Shown: positions 33,803 to 44,100 of the stretch, one piece after another
Position numbering within the stretch: position 1 is the first letter of the stretch
How the letters are laid out: every line of letters starts with the position of its first letter
From: Prevotella bivia DSM 20514
GTDB taxonomy: Bacteria > Bacteroidota > Bacteroidia > Bacteroidales > Bacteroidaceae
DNA: 64,000 bases
Direction of reading: 5' to 3'
Assembly (NCBI RefSeq): GCF_000262545.1
Contig: NZ_JH660660.1
Coordinates: 1,016,975 to 1,080,974, forward strand
Program-made: the position numbers and the translations under genes
Notes under the pieces: model-generated
What the model saw: only the letters and a program-made list of their open reading frames with translations
Database searches by the model: none
What the model was told of the DNA's origin: nothing

Positions 33803-34495
33803 ATGTCTTGTATTTTAAGTATTGAAACGAGTACAAATGTGTGCTCAGTAGCTGTGAGTGAAGATGGTGTTTGCATCTTTGAGCTACAAGATCATAGTGG
33901 TCCTAACCACGCAGAACGCCTCGGCACCTTTGTTGATGAGGCTTTATCATTTGCTGATAGTCATGCTATTCCGTTGGATGCGGTAGCTGTGAGTTGTGGT
34001 CCTGGTTCTTATACAGGATTGCGTATAGGTGTGTCAATGGCAAAAGGCATTTGTTATGGTCATGATGTTAAGTTGATAGCTGTTCCTACACTCGAACTCT
34101 TAACGGTGCCAGTGTTGCTTCGCCATGAAGAGATGGAGGATAACGCATTGCTTGTTCCGATGCTTGATGCACGTAGAATGGAGGTTTATGCTCAGGTTTT
34201 CGATCGTGCTTTAACGGAAAAGAAGGCCTTAGAAGCTGTGGTGATCGATGAGAATAGCTATAAGGATTATCTTGACAAAGGGGCTGTTTATTTTTTTGGT
34301 AATGGTGCGGAGAAGTGTAAGGACGTGATCAAACACCCTAATGCACACTTTATTGAAGGTATAGAGCCTTTGGCAAAATATATGTTCCCACTTGCCGAAA
34401 AGCGCTTCTTAAACGATAAGTTTGAAGATGTAGCTTACTTTGTGCCAACTTATTTGAAGGACTTTGTAGCAAAAGCTGCCAAGCCTTTGTTGTAA
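33803..34495 (+). CDS. tsaB: tRNA threonylcarbamoyladenosine biosynthesis protein TsaB
   Basis: TsaB is the regulatory partner of TsaD in forming t6A at position 37 of ANN-decoding tRNAs. MSCILSIETSTNVCSVAVSE is the typical start. GPNHAERLGTFVDEAL lies near residue 35 and VSCGPGSYTGLRIGVSMAKG near 65. The family's ASKHA-like fold is present but the protein is short (230 residues), as expected. It heads a plus-strand run of tsaB, DUF4290, murA, rimM, dxr and rseP. Confidence 0.93.
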   Translation: MSCILSIETSTNVCSVAVSEDGVCIFELQDHSGPNHAERLGTFVDEALSFADSHAIPLDAVAVSCGPGSYTGLRIGVSMAKGICYGHDVKLIAVPTLELLTVPVLLRHEEMEDNALLVPMLDARRMEVYAQVFDRALTEKKALEAVVIDENSYKDYLDKGAVYFFGNGAEKCKDVIKHPNAHFIEGIEPLAKYMFPLAEKRFLNDKFEDVAYFVPTYLKDFVAKAAKPLL

Positions 34496-34567
34496 TAGCT
34501 TGTTAAACGAATATTTTTTCTTGAATAGAAAATAAAATATTCCCAAATTAAAAATATTTTTTCCCGA

Positions 34568-35164
34568 ATGAATATAGAAGGATTAGACTATAATACCCAA
34601 CGAGAGAAGTTAGTTTTGCCCCAGTATGGCAGAGAAATTCAGAGTATGATCGATTATGCTGTAACGCTTCCTACCAAGGAAGAGCGTCAGGCGTGTGCTG
34701 AGAGTATCGTAGCCATTATGGACAGAATGAACCCTCAAAATCGTGGTAATGAAGGTTATTTGCAGAAGCTTTGGGACCATTTGGCATTGATGTCTAATTT
34801 CAAACTAGACATTGATTACCCTTTTGATGTGGCGCAAGCCTTGTCCATTGCTAAGAAACCAGAGCCATTGTCTTATCCACAAACTGTTAATCCGATTAGG
34901 CATTATGGAAGTATTATCCATCAGTTATGCGAACAACTCCAAACGATGAAGCCTGGTGAGGAGCGTGATAGCTTGGTATGCTCGGTAGCAAACCAAATGA
35001 AACGCGACCTTGTACAGTGGGGACGTGGAGCTTGTGATGATGCTCGAGTGGCGTCAGATCTTGCTCGTCTTACCAATGGTGTTATCCAGTTAGATCTTGA
35101 TAACTTCCGTTTCGAGAAAATAAATGAGAAAGATTTTATTCAAACAAGAAAAAAGAAGAGGTAA
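34568..35164 (+). CDS. DUF4290 family protein
   Basis: The function is unknown. The 198-residue helical protein begins MNIEGLDYNTQREKLVLPQY and has YGREIQSMIDYAVTLPTKEE and RQACAESIVAIMDRMNPQ near residues 20-60. KLWDHLALMSNFKLDIDYPF lies near 75, and the tail is lysine-rich (TRKKKR). These words match the DUF4290 family restricted to Bacteroidetes, usually next to murA. The stop is 6 bases before murA, so it is co-transcribed. A cell-envelope link is suggested by position only. Confidence 0.82.
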   Translation: MNIEGLDYNTQREKLVLPQYGREIQSMIDYAVTLPTKEERQACAESIVAIMDRMNPQNRGNEGYLQKLWDHLALMSNFKLDIDYPFDVAQALSIAKKPEPLSYPQTVNPIRHYGSIIHQLCEQLQTMKPGEERDSLVCSVANQMKRDLVQWGRGACDDARVASDLARLTNGVIQLDLDNFRFEKINEKDFIQTRKKKR

Positions 35165-35170
35165 ACGCTT

Positions 35171-36484
35171 ATGGAGTCCTTTCTTATAGAAGGTGGTCAT
35201 CAACTCAGTGGAACTATTATGCCTCAAGGTGCTAAGAATGAAGCTTTAGAGGTAATTAGTGCTATTATCCTTACCAAGGAAGAAGTGATAATGGAGAATG
35301 TGCCTAATATTCTTGATGTAAACAATCTTATTCAATTACTGAAAGATATAGGGGTGAAGGTAAAAAAACTAGCTCCAAACAAGTATTCTTTTCAGGCTGA
35401 TGAGATCAATTTGGAATATTTGGAGAGTGCTGAGTTTGTAAAAAAGTGTGCTTCGCTTCGTGGAAGTGTGCTGATGTATGGGCCTTTATTAGGGCGTTTC
35501 GGACTTGCTACCATAGCCAAACCCGGTGGCGATAAGATTGGGCGTCGTCGTTTAGATACGCATTTTATTGGGTTTAAAAATCTTGGAGCACGTTTTATAT
35601 ACCTTGAAGATCGTGGCGTTTATGAGCTAAAAGCTGATAAGCTAGTAGGTACTTATATGCTGCTTGATGAGGCTTCAGTAACAGGTACTGCTAATATTAT
35701 TATGGCTGCTGTTCTTGCAGAAGGTACTACAACTATTTATAATGCAGCTTGCGAGCCTTACATTCAGCAACTTTGTAAGATGCTTAACGGTATGGGGGCT
35801 AAGATTTCGGGTATTGCAAGCAACTTGCTCACCATAGAAGGAGTAAAGGAACTGCATGGTACGAGCCATAAAATTTTGCCAGATATGATCGAGGTAGGAT
35901 CGTTTATCAGTATGGCTGCTATGGTGGGTGATGGAGTAAGAATAAAGGATGCTTCGGTGGAAAACCTTGGTATTATGCTTGATATATTCCGAAGACTAGG
36001 TGTGCAGGTTATGGTTGATGGTGATGATCTTTTCATTCCTCGTCAAGACCACTATGTTATCGATTCGTTCATAGATGGTTCTATCATGACCATTAGCGAT
36101 GCTCCATGGCCTGGACTAAGTCCTGATCTTATTTCCGTATTGCTCGTTGTGGCTACGCAAGCTCAAGGAAGCGTACTTTTCCATCAAAAGATGTTTGAGA
36201 GTAGGCTCTTCTTTGTCGATAAACTTATTGATATGGGTGCTCAGATTATCTTGTGTGATCCGCATAGAGCAGTAGTAATAGGACACGATCATCAGCGTAC
36301 TTTGAGAGCAGGGCGTATGTCGAGTCCTGATATTAGAGCGGGTATTGCCCTTTTGATAGCTGCCCTTTCAGCACCGGGAACAAGCCGTATTGACAATATT
36401 GCACAGATTGATCGGGGGTATGAAAACATAGAAGATCGTCTTAACGCCTTAGGTGCTAACATTAAACGTGTGATGAATAAATAA
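35171..36484 (+). CDS. murA: UDP-N-acetylglucosamine 1-carboxyvinyltransferase with Asp in place of the active-site Cys
   Basis: MurA makes enolpyruvyl-UDP-GlcNAc, the first committed step of peptidoglycan synthesis. MPQGAKNEALEVISAIIL is the N-terminal signature; the C-terminal TLRAGRMSSPDIRAGIALLI region is typical. The loop that normally reads GGCxIGxR, with the fosfomycin-binding Cys, is PGGDKIGRRRLDTH here, with Asp121 at that position. The same substitution is known in mycobacterial and chlamydial MurA and gives fosfomycin insensitivity. At 437 residues it is full length. It is co-transcribed with DUF4290, and rimM follows after 20 bases. Confidence 0.95.
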   Translation: MESFLIEGGHQLSGTIMPQGAKNEALEVISAIILTKEEVIMENVPNILDVNNLIQLLKDIGVKVKKLAPNKYSFQADEINLEYLESAEFVKKCASLRGSVLMYGPLLGRFGLATIAKPGGDKIGRRRLDTHFIGFKNLGARFIYLEDRGVYELKADKLVGTYMLLDEASVTGTANIIMAAVLAEGTTTIYNAACEPYIQQLCKMLNGMGAKISGIASNLLTIEGVKELHGTSHKILPDMIEVGSFISMAAMVGDGVRIKDASVENLGIMLDIFRRLGVQVMVDGDDLFIPRQDHYVIDSFIDGSIMTISDAPWPGLSPDLISVLLVVATQAQGSVLFHQKMFESRLFFVDKLIDMGAQIILCDPHRAVVIGHDHQRTLRAGRMSSPDIRAGIALLIAALSAPGTSRIDNIAQIDRGYENIEDRLNALGANIKRVMNK

Positions 36485-36504
36485 GTAAGAGCGGGTCGTC
36501 TGGA

Positions 36505-37026
36505 ATGATAAAACAAGAAGAAGTATATAAGATAGGTCGTTTGGGTAAACCACATGGAGTGCATGGAGAGATTCAATTGCAGTTTAATGATGATGTTTTT
36601 GATACAGCCGATGCCGATTATCTTGTGTTGGAAGTGGAAGGAATACTCGTACCTTTCTTTATAGAGGAGTATCGTTTCCGCTCAGATGAGATTGCACTCA
36701 TGAAGTTTGAGGATATTGATACGGAGGAGAAAGCACGCCAACTTACAGGTTGCTCGGTATTTTTCCCTCGTCATATAGTCGATGAAAGTTCGGAAAATCT
36801 TTCTTGGGCGCAAATAGTGGGTTATACCTTGTTGGATAATAACTCGAGAAAGGTTGTGGGAAAGATCTGTGGAGTGGACGATAGTACGGTGAATACGCTC
36901 TTTGAAGTGGAAGATACTGAAGGCGGAGAACTGCTTATTCCAGCTAATGACAAGCTCATAACAGCGGTAGATACAACGCAAAAAACAATAACATTGGTAA
37001 TTCCTGACGGGTTATTAGAACTCTAA
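36505..37026 (+). CDS. rimM: Ribosome maturation factor RimM
   Basis: RimM helps assemble the 30S head around S19 and 16S rRNA. The N-terminal RimM domain contains YKIGRLGKPHGVHGEIQLQF (residues 7-26). The C-terminal PRC-barrel-like domain contains VGYTLLDNNSRKVVGKI and TVNTLFEVE. It ends in the common ELLIPANDKLI and IPDGLLEL. The length of 173 residues is typical. It lies between murA and dxr in a plus-strand run. Confidence 0.93.
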   Translation: MIKQEEVYKIGRLGKPHGVHGEIQLQFNDDVFDTADADYLVLEVEGILVPFFIEEYRFRSDEIALMKFEDIDTEEKARQLTGCSVFFPRHIVDESSENLSWAQIVGYTLLDNNSRKVVGKICGVDDSTVNTLFEVEDTEGGELLIPANDKLITAVDTTQKTITLVIPDGLLEL

Positions 37027-37091
37027 ACGGTGTTGTAATAATTCGCCTTTTTGGTTAAAAGAAAAATCGTCTTTTAGGAGAAATATAGTAT

Positions 37092-38246
37092 ATGAAACAG
37101 CAAATATGTATCTTAGGCGCTACAGGAAGTATTGGTACACAAGCCTTAGAGGTAATAGAACAACACCCTGATCGCTATGAGGTATACGCACTAACGGCTA
37201 ACAATCGTTGGGAAATGCTTGCAGAGCAAGCTCGTAAGTATCGTCCTGCAGCAGTGATAATAGCGAATGAAGAGCATTATGAAGCATTGTCTAAAACTTT
37301 AGAAGATGTTCCAGAAGTAAAGGTATATGCTGGGAAAAAGGCGTTGAATGAAATAGTAGCGTCGAGCGAAATCCACATGGTTCTTACGGCAATGGTGGGT
37401 TATTCGGGGTTAGAACCTACAATTCATGCAATCAAAGCGAGAAAGAAAATTTGTTTAGCCAATAAGGAAACACTTGTTGTTGCTGGTGAGTTGATTGTGA
37501 AATTAGCACAAGAATACCACGTGCCTATTCTCCCTGTGGATAGCGAACATAGTGCTATTTTCCAAAGTTTGGTGGGCGAAGGCGATAACGAGATTGAGAA
37601 AATTCTCCTCACTTGTTCTGGGGGACCTTTCCGATTGTTCAGTTATGAGCAGTTAAAGGCTGTAACGGCTGCCGATGCCCTCAAGCATCCTACATGGGAT
37701 ATGGGGGCTAAAATCACGATTGATTCGGCTTCTCTTATGAATAAAGGCTTTGAGGTGATTGAGGCAAAGTGGCTTTTTGGTGTACCAGCCGAGAAGATAC
37801 AAGTGTTGGTTCATCCACAAAGCATTGTGCATAGTGCTGTCCAATTTGCCGATGGTGGTATAAAAGCACAACTCGGAGTGCCAGATATGCGCCTTCCAAT
37901 ACAGTATGCTTTCTCCTTTCCAGAGCGTCTTTACCTCAATGGGGATCGTTTAGATCCATTTGCAAAGCCGCTTGAATTTTTCGAGCCTGATGTGGAGAAG
38001 TTTAAATGTTTGGCAATGGCATACGAAGCAATTAGCAAGGGTGGCAATATGCCTTGTATCGTAAATGCAGCCAATGAAATCGTAAATGAGGGTTTCCGAA
38101 AGGGTAATTGCTCATTCTTAGGTATGGGCGAGATAATCGAAAAAACAATGCAACGTGTGGCTTTCGATGCGTATCCTGATTATGATGTTTATGTACAGAC
38201 GGATGCTGAAGCACGAAAAGTGGCACGAGAATTGATGTTACGATAA
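37092..38246 (+). CDS. dxr: 1-deoxy-D-xylulose 5-phosphate reductoisomerase
   Basis: Dxr converts DXP to 2-C-methylerythritol 4-phosphate in the MEP isoprenoid pathway, using NADPH and a divalent metal. ICILGATGSIGTQALEVI at residues 5-22 binds NADPH. CLANKETLVVAGELIV near 117, PVDSEHSAIFQSL near 143 (metal Asp and Glu) and SASLMNKGFEVIEAKWLF near 212 are conserved. At 384 residues it is full length. It is followed by rseP, a neighbour pair common in many bacteria. Confidence 0.96.
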   Translation: MKQQICILGATGSIGTQALEVIEQHPDRYEVYALTANNRWEMLAEQARKYRPAAVIIANEEHYEALSKTLEDVPEVKVYAGKKALNEIVASSEIHMVLTAMVGYSGLEPTIHAIKARKKICLANKETLVVAGELIVKLAQEYHVPILPVDSEHSAIFQSLVGEGDNEIEKILLTCSGGPFRLFSYEQLKAVTAADALKHPTWDMGAKITIDSASLMNKGFEVIEAKWLFGVPAEKIQVLVHPQSIVHSAVQFADGGIKAQLGVPDMRLPIQYAFSFPERLYLNGDRLDPFAKPLEFFEPDVEKFKCLAMAYEAISKGGNMPCIVNAANEIVNEGFRKGNCSFLGMGEIIEKTMQRVAFDAYPDYDVYVQTDAEARKVARELMLR

Positions 38247-38290
38247 TTAATGAAACATAGAATAATAACAAACAAACAAGTAAATATTTA

Positions 38291-39694
38291 ATGGAAGTAT
38301 TTTTGATAAAAGCGCTTCAACTATTGTTGGCACTCTCTATCCTTGTGCTTCTCCACGAAGGTGGACACATGTTCTTCTCTAAACTCTTTGGTGTTCGTGT
38401 AGAGAAGTTTTATATGTTCTTCGATGTCTCTATCGGAAAGTGGAGTGGTAAACTATTTAAATTTAAGCCAAAGAATAGCGATACCGAGTATGGTATTGGT
38501 TGGTTGCCTTTCGGTGGCTACTGTAAGATCTCAGGAATGGTCGATGAAAGTATGGACACCGAGCAACTTAAACAGGATCCTCAGCCTTGGGAATTTCGCA
38601 CGAAGCCAGCTTGGCAACGGTTGTTGATTATGTTAGGCGGTGTAATGGTGAATTTCTTCCTAGCACTTTTCATCTATACGATGATCATGTTTACATGGGG
38701 TGATACTTATTATAAGGTGTCAGACATGTCAATGGGTATGCGTTTTAATGAGCAAGCTAAGGCACTTGGATTTCGTGATAAGGATGTTTTGATTGGTACC
38801 AACACAGGAGCTTTCCGCGAATATGCCAATATGAATGGCGACTTTTTCCGCCAAATAGCAGAGGCTAAGCGTGTGGATATAATCCGAGATGGCAAGAAGC
38901 AAAGTATCAACTTGCCCGGAGACCTTGATATGTTATCAATGATTAAGGGACGTCCGCTCTTTGCAGAACCCTATATTCCTAGTCGTATTGACAGTGTGCA
39001 AGCAGGTTCTCCTGCGGCAAAAGCAGGCATTCATGCTAAGGATTTAATAGTTTCGTTCAACGGAAAGCCAATAAAGACATGGACAGATATGAATTATCAG
39101 ACTACTGTCCTTAATGATGTTATGGCTGTAAAGAATACACATAAGGACTCTTTAGTACTAAGAACTGTTGAAGTAGTCGTGGCTCGTGGTGGTGTTGCTA
39201 AGCAGTTGGATACGCTAAAGCTAGTGTTAACGCCTGATCTTAAAATGGGAGTTTACCAAGCAAACATAGCTTCTTACTATAAGCCTACACACGAAACATA
39301 CGGCTTTTTCGAGAGTATTCCTGCTGGTGTGAAGCATGGCTTGAAGATTTTAAAGGGTTATGTAGGCAACTTTAAGTACCTCGCTTCGGCTGATGGAGCA
39401 AAGAGTTTAGGTGGGTTTGGCTCTATTGGTAGTCTCTTCCCTTCTGTTTTCGATTGGTATTTGTTCTGGAACCTTACAGCATTCTTTAGCATTATCCTTG
39501 CTTTCATGAATATTTTACCCATTCCAGCCTTAGATGGTGGACACGTTGTATTCCTTCTTTATGAGATGATTACTCGCCGTAAACCTTCCGAAAAGTTTCT
39601 TATCTATGCCGAGTATATAGGCTTTGGTCTCCTTATTCTTCTTATGGTGTGGGCAAACTTAAATGATATTCTGCGTTGGATAGGGATCATGTAA
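38291..39694 (+). CDS. rseP: RIP metalloprotease RseP
   Basis: RseP is a site-2 intramembrane zinc protease that cleaves anti-sigma factors and leftover signal peptides. The zinc motif HEGGH is at residues 22-26 in the first span. NILPIPALDGGHVVF near residue 415 supplies the third ligand. A PDZ domain lies in the middle (VQAGSPAAKAGIHAKDLIVS near 236). The 467-residue length and four spans are typical. It ends the tsaB-to-rseP run and is followed by a good terminator. Confidence 0.95.
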   Translation: MEVFLIKALQLLLALSILVLLHEGGHMFFSKLFGVRVEKFYMFFDVSIGKWSGKLFKFKPKNSDTEYGIGWLPFGGYCKISGMVDESMDTEQLKQDPQPWEFRTKPAWQRLLIMLGGVMVNFFLALFIYTMIMFTWGDTYYKVSDMSMGMRFNEQAKALGFRDKDVLIGTNTGAFREYANMNGDFFRQIAEAKRVDIIRDGKKQSINLPGDLDMLSMIKGRPLFAEPYIPSRIDSVQAGSPAAKAGIHAKDLIVSFNGKPIKTWTDMNYQTTVLNDVMAVKNTHKDSLVLRTVEVVVARGGVAKQLDTLKLVLTPDLKMGVYQANIASYYKPTHETYGFFESIPAGVKHGLKILKGYVGNFKYLASADGAKSLGGFGSIGSLFPSVFDWYLFWNLTAFFSIILAFMNILPIPALDGGHVVFLLYEMITRRKPSEKFLIYAEYIGFGLLILLMVWANLNDILRWIGIM

Positions 39695-39718
39695 GTATTG
39701 AAAGATATAAGTAAAAAT

Positions 39719-39765
39719 AAGTGGTATTCACCTTTGAGGAGGCAGAATACCGCTTTTTCTTTTTT
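39719..39765 (+). terminator. Terminator after rseP
   Basis: gtggtattc (39721-39729) pairs with gaataccgc (39745-39753), one wobble, followed by tttttctttttt. Confidence 0.85.
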
Positions 39766-39910
39766 ATGAAGGCACTTTCCTATTGCATAATAGAAATAAT
39801 TATTGAGTGCAATAAGGTTATAAGGAAAGCACTGCCATGAGGTCTAAACTATAGTTGCATCTATGGTTAGCATAACAGTAGAGTAATATTTTAGGGGTAT
39901 TTTATACGAT

Positions 39911-39945
39911 AACAGGCTGAACTTCACATTGAAATTCAGCCTGTT
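39911..39945. terminator. Hairpin after the OmpA-like lipoprotein gene
   Basis: aacaggctgaa (39911-39921) and ttcagcctgtt (39935-39945) form a perfect 11-bp stem 24 bases past the gene's stop codon (minus). The T-run on the minus side is weak; the plus side reads attatttaataata. Confidence 0.6.
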
Positions 39946-39968
39946 ATTATTTAATAATATTCAACTAT

Positions 39969-40832
39969 TTACTTTACAGCTTCAGTATCCTTTGGAGCTT
40001 TACCGATCAAGTCCATGAATTGGTCAAGCTTAGGCGTGATGATAATCTGTGTACGGCGGTTACGTTGACGACCAAGCTCTGTGTTATTAGCTACAAGAGG
40101 ATTGTATTCGCCACGACCACCAGCGGTGATACGCTTAGGATTTACACCGAAATGCTCCTGTAAGTACTTAGCCACAGAGGTAGCACGGAGGGCAGAAAGA
40201 TCCCAGTTGTTACGAATGTTTGTCATCATCTTGTTAGCCGTATTGATAGGCACATTGTCAGTGTTACCTTCTATAAGCACATCATAGTCGTTATAATCGG
40301 AGATGATCTTTGCAATCTTGCTTAGTGTCTGTTCTGCACGATCGTTTATTTCGTAAGAACCACTCTTGTACAACATATTATCAGCCAAAGATATATATAC
40401 TACACCCTTCAAAACTTGTACGTCCACTTCTTTCAATTCTTCTTTGCTCAACGAGCGTGTTAGATTGTTCTGAAGTGCCATATTAAGCGAGTCGCTCTTG
40501 CTCTTTACCTCTACCAAATGGCGAATATACTGATTGCTTTCGTTAATTTGATCAACAAGTTTAGAGATATTTATGTTGTTAGAATTTGCACTTGTCAAAC
40601 TCTTATCAAGGCTACCTTGCAAAGCAGCAGCACTCTCTCTAGCCTGTGTTAGCTGATCTTCTAAACTCTTAATACGGGCATTGTTAGCAGCAATCGTCTC
40701 CTTTGCACTCTGATAATCGCTCATCAATTGGTTGTTTTGAGTGCGACAGCTCTCTAAGTCTTTCTTACTAGCACAACTAGAGAAGCCTAAAGTTGCTGCT
40801 AGAACGCATACTATAAAACTAGTTTTCTTCAT
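39969..40832 (-). CDS. OmpA family outer-membrane lipoprotein
   Basis: This is a predicted lipoprotein that ties the outer membrane to peptidoglycan. A lipoprotein signal peptide ends in GFSSC, so lipidation is at Cys20. Residues about 25-110 are a coiled coil (KSLEDQLTQARESAAALQGS). The C-terminal OmpA domain has NTDNVPINTANK, NWDLSALRATSVAKYLQEHF, and RITAGGRGEYNPLV with RNRRTQI, the Asp and Arg of which bind diaminopimelate in this fold. It has 287 residues and a TAACTTTG promoter box at 40867-40874. It is divergent from purL. Confidence 0.9.
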   Translation of the reverse strand: MKKTSFIVCVLAATLGFSSCASKKDLESCRTQNNQLMSDYQSAKETIAANNARIKSLEDQLTQARESAAALQGSLDKSLTSANSNNINISKLVDQINESNQYIRHLVEVKSKSDSLNMALQNNLTRSLSKEELKEVDVQVLKGVVYISLADNMLYKSGSYEINDRAEQTLSKIAKIISDYNDYDVLIEGNTDNVPINTANKMMTNIRNNWDLSALRATSVAKYLQEHFGVNPKRITAGGRGEYNPLVANNTELGRQRNRRTQIIITPKLDQFMDLIGKAPKDTEAVK

Positions 40833-40866
40833 AATAGTATTGATAATTAATTATTTGTTTATAATA

Positions 40867-40874
40867 CAAAGTTA
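40867..40874 (-). promoter_or_regulatory. Promoter -7 box of the OmpA-like gene
   Basis: TAACTTTG on the minus strand lies 34 bases before the ATG. No clear -33 element is present. Confidence 0.5.
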
Positions 40875-41059
40875 TTATTATGAAGTAAGAAAGTATAAAA
40901 AGTAAAAAGGGTTTAGGTATTTTTAACCACTTTATAAGGTTGGTTTGTTTACATTTTGATTTTAAGATAATCTATTAACTAGTTTTTAAAAGTATTCAAA
41001 ACTCGAAAATATCTTCTAAAATAGCATTGTATATTATCAATATATTCATTTGAAAATAG

Positions 41060-41067
41060 TATCTTTG
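41060..41067 (+). promoter_or_regulatory. Promoter -7 box of purL
   Basis: TATCTTTG lies 36 bases before the purL ATG. I see no purine riboswitch-like fold in the leader. Confidence 0.55.
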
Positions 41068-41103
41068 CAAGATATTAACAACACCTAATTAAGACATTAA
41101 ATA

Positions 41104-44100
41104 ATGATCCATTTCTTCAGAACCCAGCAGAAGAATGTGATTGCTACAGAAGTCAATCACAAACTGTCTGACGCAGAAATCAAAGAACTTTGTTGGTTAT
41201 ATGGCGATGCTACATACCTAAACGAAGAAAACCTAAAGGGATACTTCGTAGGTCCTCGCCGAGAAATGGTTACTCCATGGAGTACAAATGCCGTTGAGAT
41301 CACACAGAATATGGGTCTTAGCGGCATTTTGCGTATAGAGGAATACTATCCTGTGAGTAGCCTAGAAGCCGAACACGATGCTATGTTGCAGCGTATGTAC
41401 GACGGTCTGAACCAAGATATTTTTTCAACATCGCTCACCCCACAGCCCATCCGTCGTGTGGAGGATCTTCAAAAATTCAATGAAGAAGAGGGATTGGCAC
41501 TTTCAAAAGAAGAAATAGCTTACCTTGAGAATATTGAGAAGCAAAACGGTCGTCCATTAACCGACTCGGAGATTTTTGGCTTTGCACAGATCAATAGTGA
41601 ACACTGTCGCCATAAGATTTTTGGTGGAGAATTTGTGATAGATGGTAAGGTAATGGAGAGCAGTTTGTTTTCTATGATTAAGAAAACAACGAAGGAAAAT
41701 CCTGGAAAAATTCTTTCTGCTTATAAAGATAATGTAGCTTTTGCCGAAGGTCCTATCATCGAGCAGTTTGCCCCAAAGGATCAATCCACAGCCGATTACT
41801 TCCGTGTAAAACCTATTGAGAGCGTAATCTCTCTTAAAGCAGAGACTCATAACTTCCCTACGACCGTAGAACCTTTCAATGGAGCGGCTACTGGTACTGG
41901 TGGAGAAATTCGCGATCGTATGGGTGGAGGAGTAGGATCATGGCCTATTGCAGGTACTGCTGTTTATATGACCTCTTACCCACGTCTCAAGGAAGACGAT
42001 GGTGCTACCCCTGCTTTGCGTACATGGGAATACTTGCTTCCTGTGCGTCAGTGGCTCTATCAAACACCTGAACAGATCTTGATTAAGGCTTCAAATGGTG
42101 CAAGCGACTTTGGAAATAAGTTTGGTCAACCACTGATTACGGGTTCTTTGCTTACCTTTGAGCATCAAGAGAATGGTGAAAAATACGCTTACGATAAAGT
42201 TATTATGCTTGCTGGTGGTGTGGGCTATGGCACTAAACGCGACTGTTTGAAGGGTACTCCACAGGCTGGTAATAAGGTTGTTGTTGTGGGTGGCGACAAC
42301 TATCGCATTGGTTTGGGTGGCGGATCGGTATCGTCTGTTGATACAGGTCGTTACTCAAATGGTATCGAGCTAAACGCTGTTCAGCGTGCCAATCCAGAAA
42401 TGCAGAAGCGTGCTTACAACTTGGTGCGTGCGCTTGTGGAGGAAGATCAAAATCCTGTTGTTAGTATCCACGATCACGGATCAGCAGGTCATCTTAACTG
42501 TTTGAGCGAGCTTGTAGAGGAATGTGGTGGAAAAATAGAAATGGGCAATTTGCCTATTGGCGATAAAACGTTGAGTGCTAAGGAAATCATTGCTAATGAA
42601 AGTCAGGAGCGTATGGGCTTGCTCATTGATGAGAAGCACCTTGCTCATGTGCAGAAAATAGCTGAACGCGAACGTGCTCCAATGTATGTTGTGGGCGAAA
42701 CTACGGGCGATGCTCATTTTAGCTTTGAACAAACCGATGGTGTTAAACCATTCGACCTCGATGTAGCGCAGATGTTCGGACACTCTCCAAAGACGGTGAT
42801 GACCGACGAAACCGTAGTGCGTACTTACGAAAATGCCACTTACGACACATCAAAAGCTAAGGAATATATCCAGCGTGTATTACAGATGGAGGCTGTAGCA
42901 TGTAAGGATTGGCTCACCAATAAGGTCGATCGCTCGGTAACGGGTAAGGTGGCACGCCAGCAATGTCAGGGCGAAATCCAATTACCTTTGTCCGATTGTG
43001 GTGTTGTAGCCCTCGATTATCGTGGTAAGAGTGGTGTTGCCACGGCGCTAGGTCATGCCCCTCAAGCTGGTTTGGCTAGCCCGGAGGCAGGGTCAGTACT
43101 CTCTGTTGCTGAGTCGTTGACTAATATTGTTTGGGCGCCACTTGCCGATGGTATGGACTCTTTGAGCCTTTCTGCTAACTGGATGTGGCCCTGTCGCTCA
43201 CAAAAGGGTGAGGATGCACGCTTGTATAGTGCTGTAAAAGCCTTATCCGACTTCTGTTGTGCTATCGGTATCAATGTGCCTACGGGTAAGGACTCGCTCT
43301 CTATGACACAACAATATCCTAATGGCGAGAAGATTATTGCTCCAGGAACAGTGATCGTAACTAGTGGTGGTGAGGTGTCGGATGTGAAGAAAGTAGTTTC
43401 TCCTGTTCTTGTCAATGATAAGAATACTCGCTTACTTCATATTGATTTTAGCTATGACGAACAGCGACTCGGTGGTTCAGCCTTTGCCCAAAGCTTGGGT
43501 AAGGTGGGTAGCGATGTGCCTACTGTAAAGGATGCGCAATACTTCTGCGATTGTTTTGAGGCTATTCAAGAGATGATTAGTCGTGGCTGGATCCTCGCTG
43601 GGCATGATATTTCTGCTGGTGGCTTGATTACCACTTTACTTGAAATGACATTCGCTAATACGAGGGGTGGACTAAAGATCAACCTTCATGATATGCAGGG
43701 CAATGATGTAATAAAGAAGCTCTTTGCTGAAAACCCTGGTGTTGTTATCCAAATTAACGAAGCTGATTATGACAACGTAAAGACTTATTTGGAAGATAAT
43801 AACATAGGTTTCGCACGTATTGGACGACCAGTGGAAGAGGGGAGAGTGCTTACATTAGCCGATGGCAACTTCTCGCTTGACCTTAATATCGACGAGATGC
43901 GCGAGTCATGGTATAAAACTTCCTATTTGCTCGACCGTAAGCAGAGCTTTAATGGTATGGCAAAGAAGCGCTTCACCAACTATAAGAAGCAACCATTGGA
44001 GATGAAATTCAATGATGATTTTAAGGGAACTTTGGCACAATATGGCTTGAATGCTGATCGTTGGAAGGAAGAAACACCTGTTCATCATGCTAAACGTCCT

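Noticed and set aside
40833..41103. Purine riboswitch before purL
   Set aside because: No paired-stem pattern or conserved purine-aptamer loop could be seen in the 36-base leader after the TATCTTTG box.
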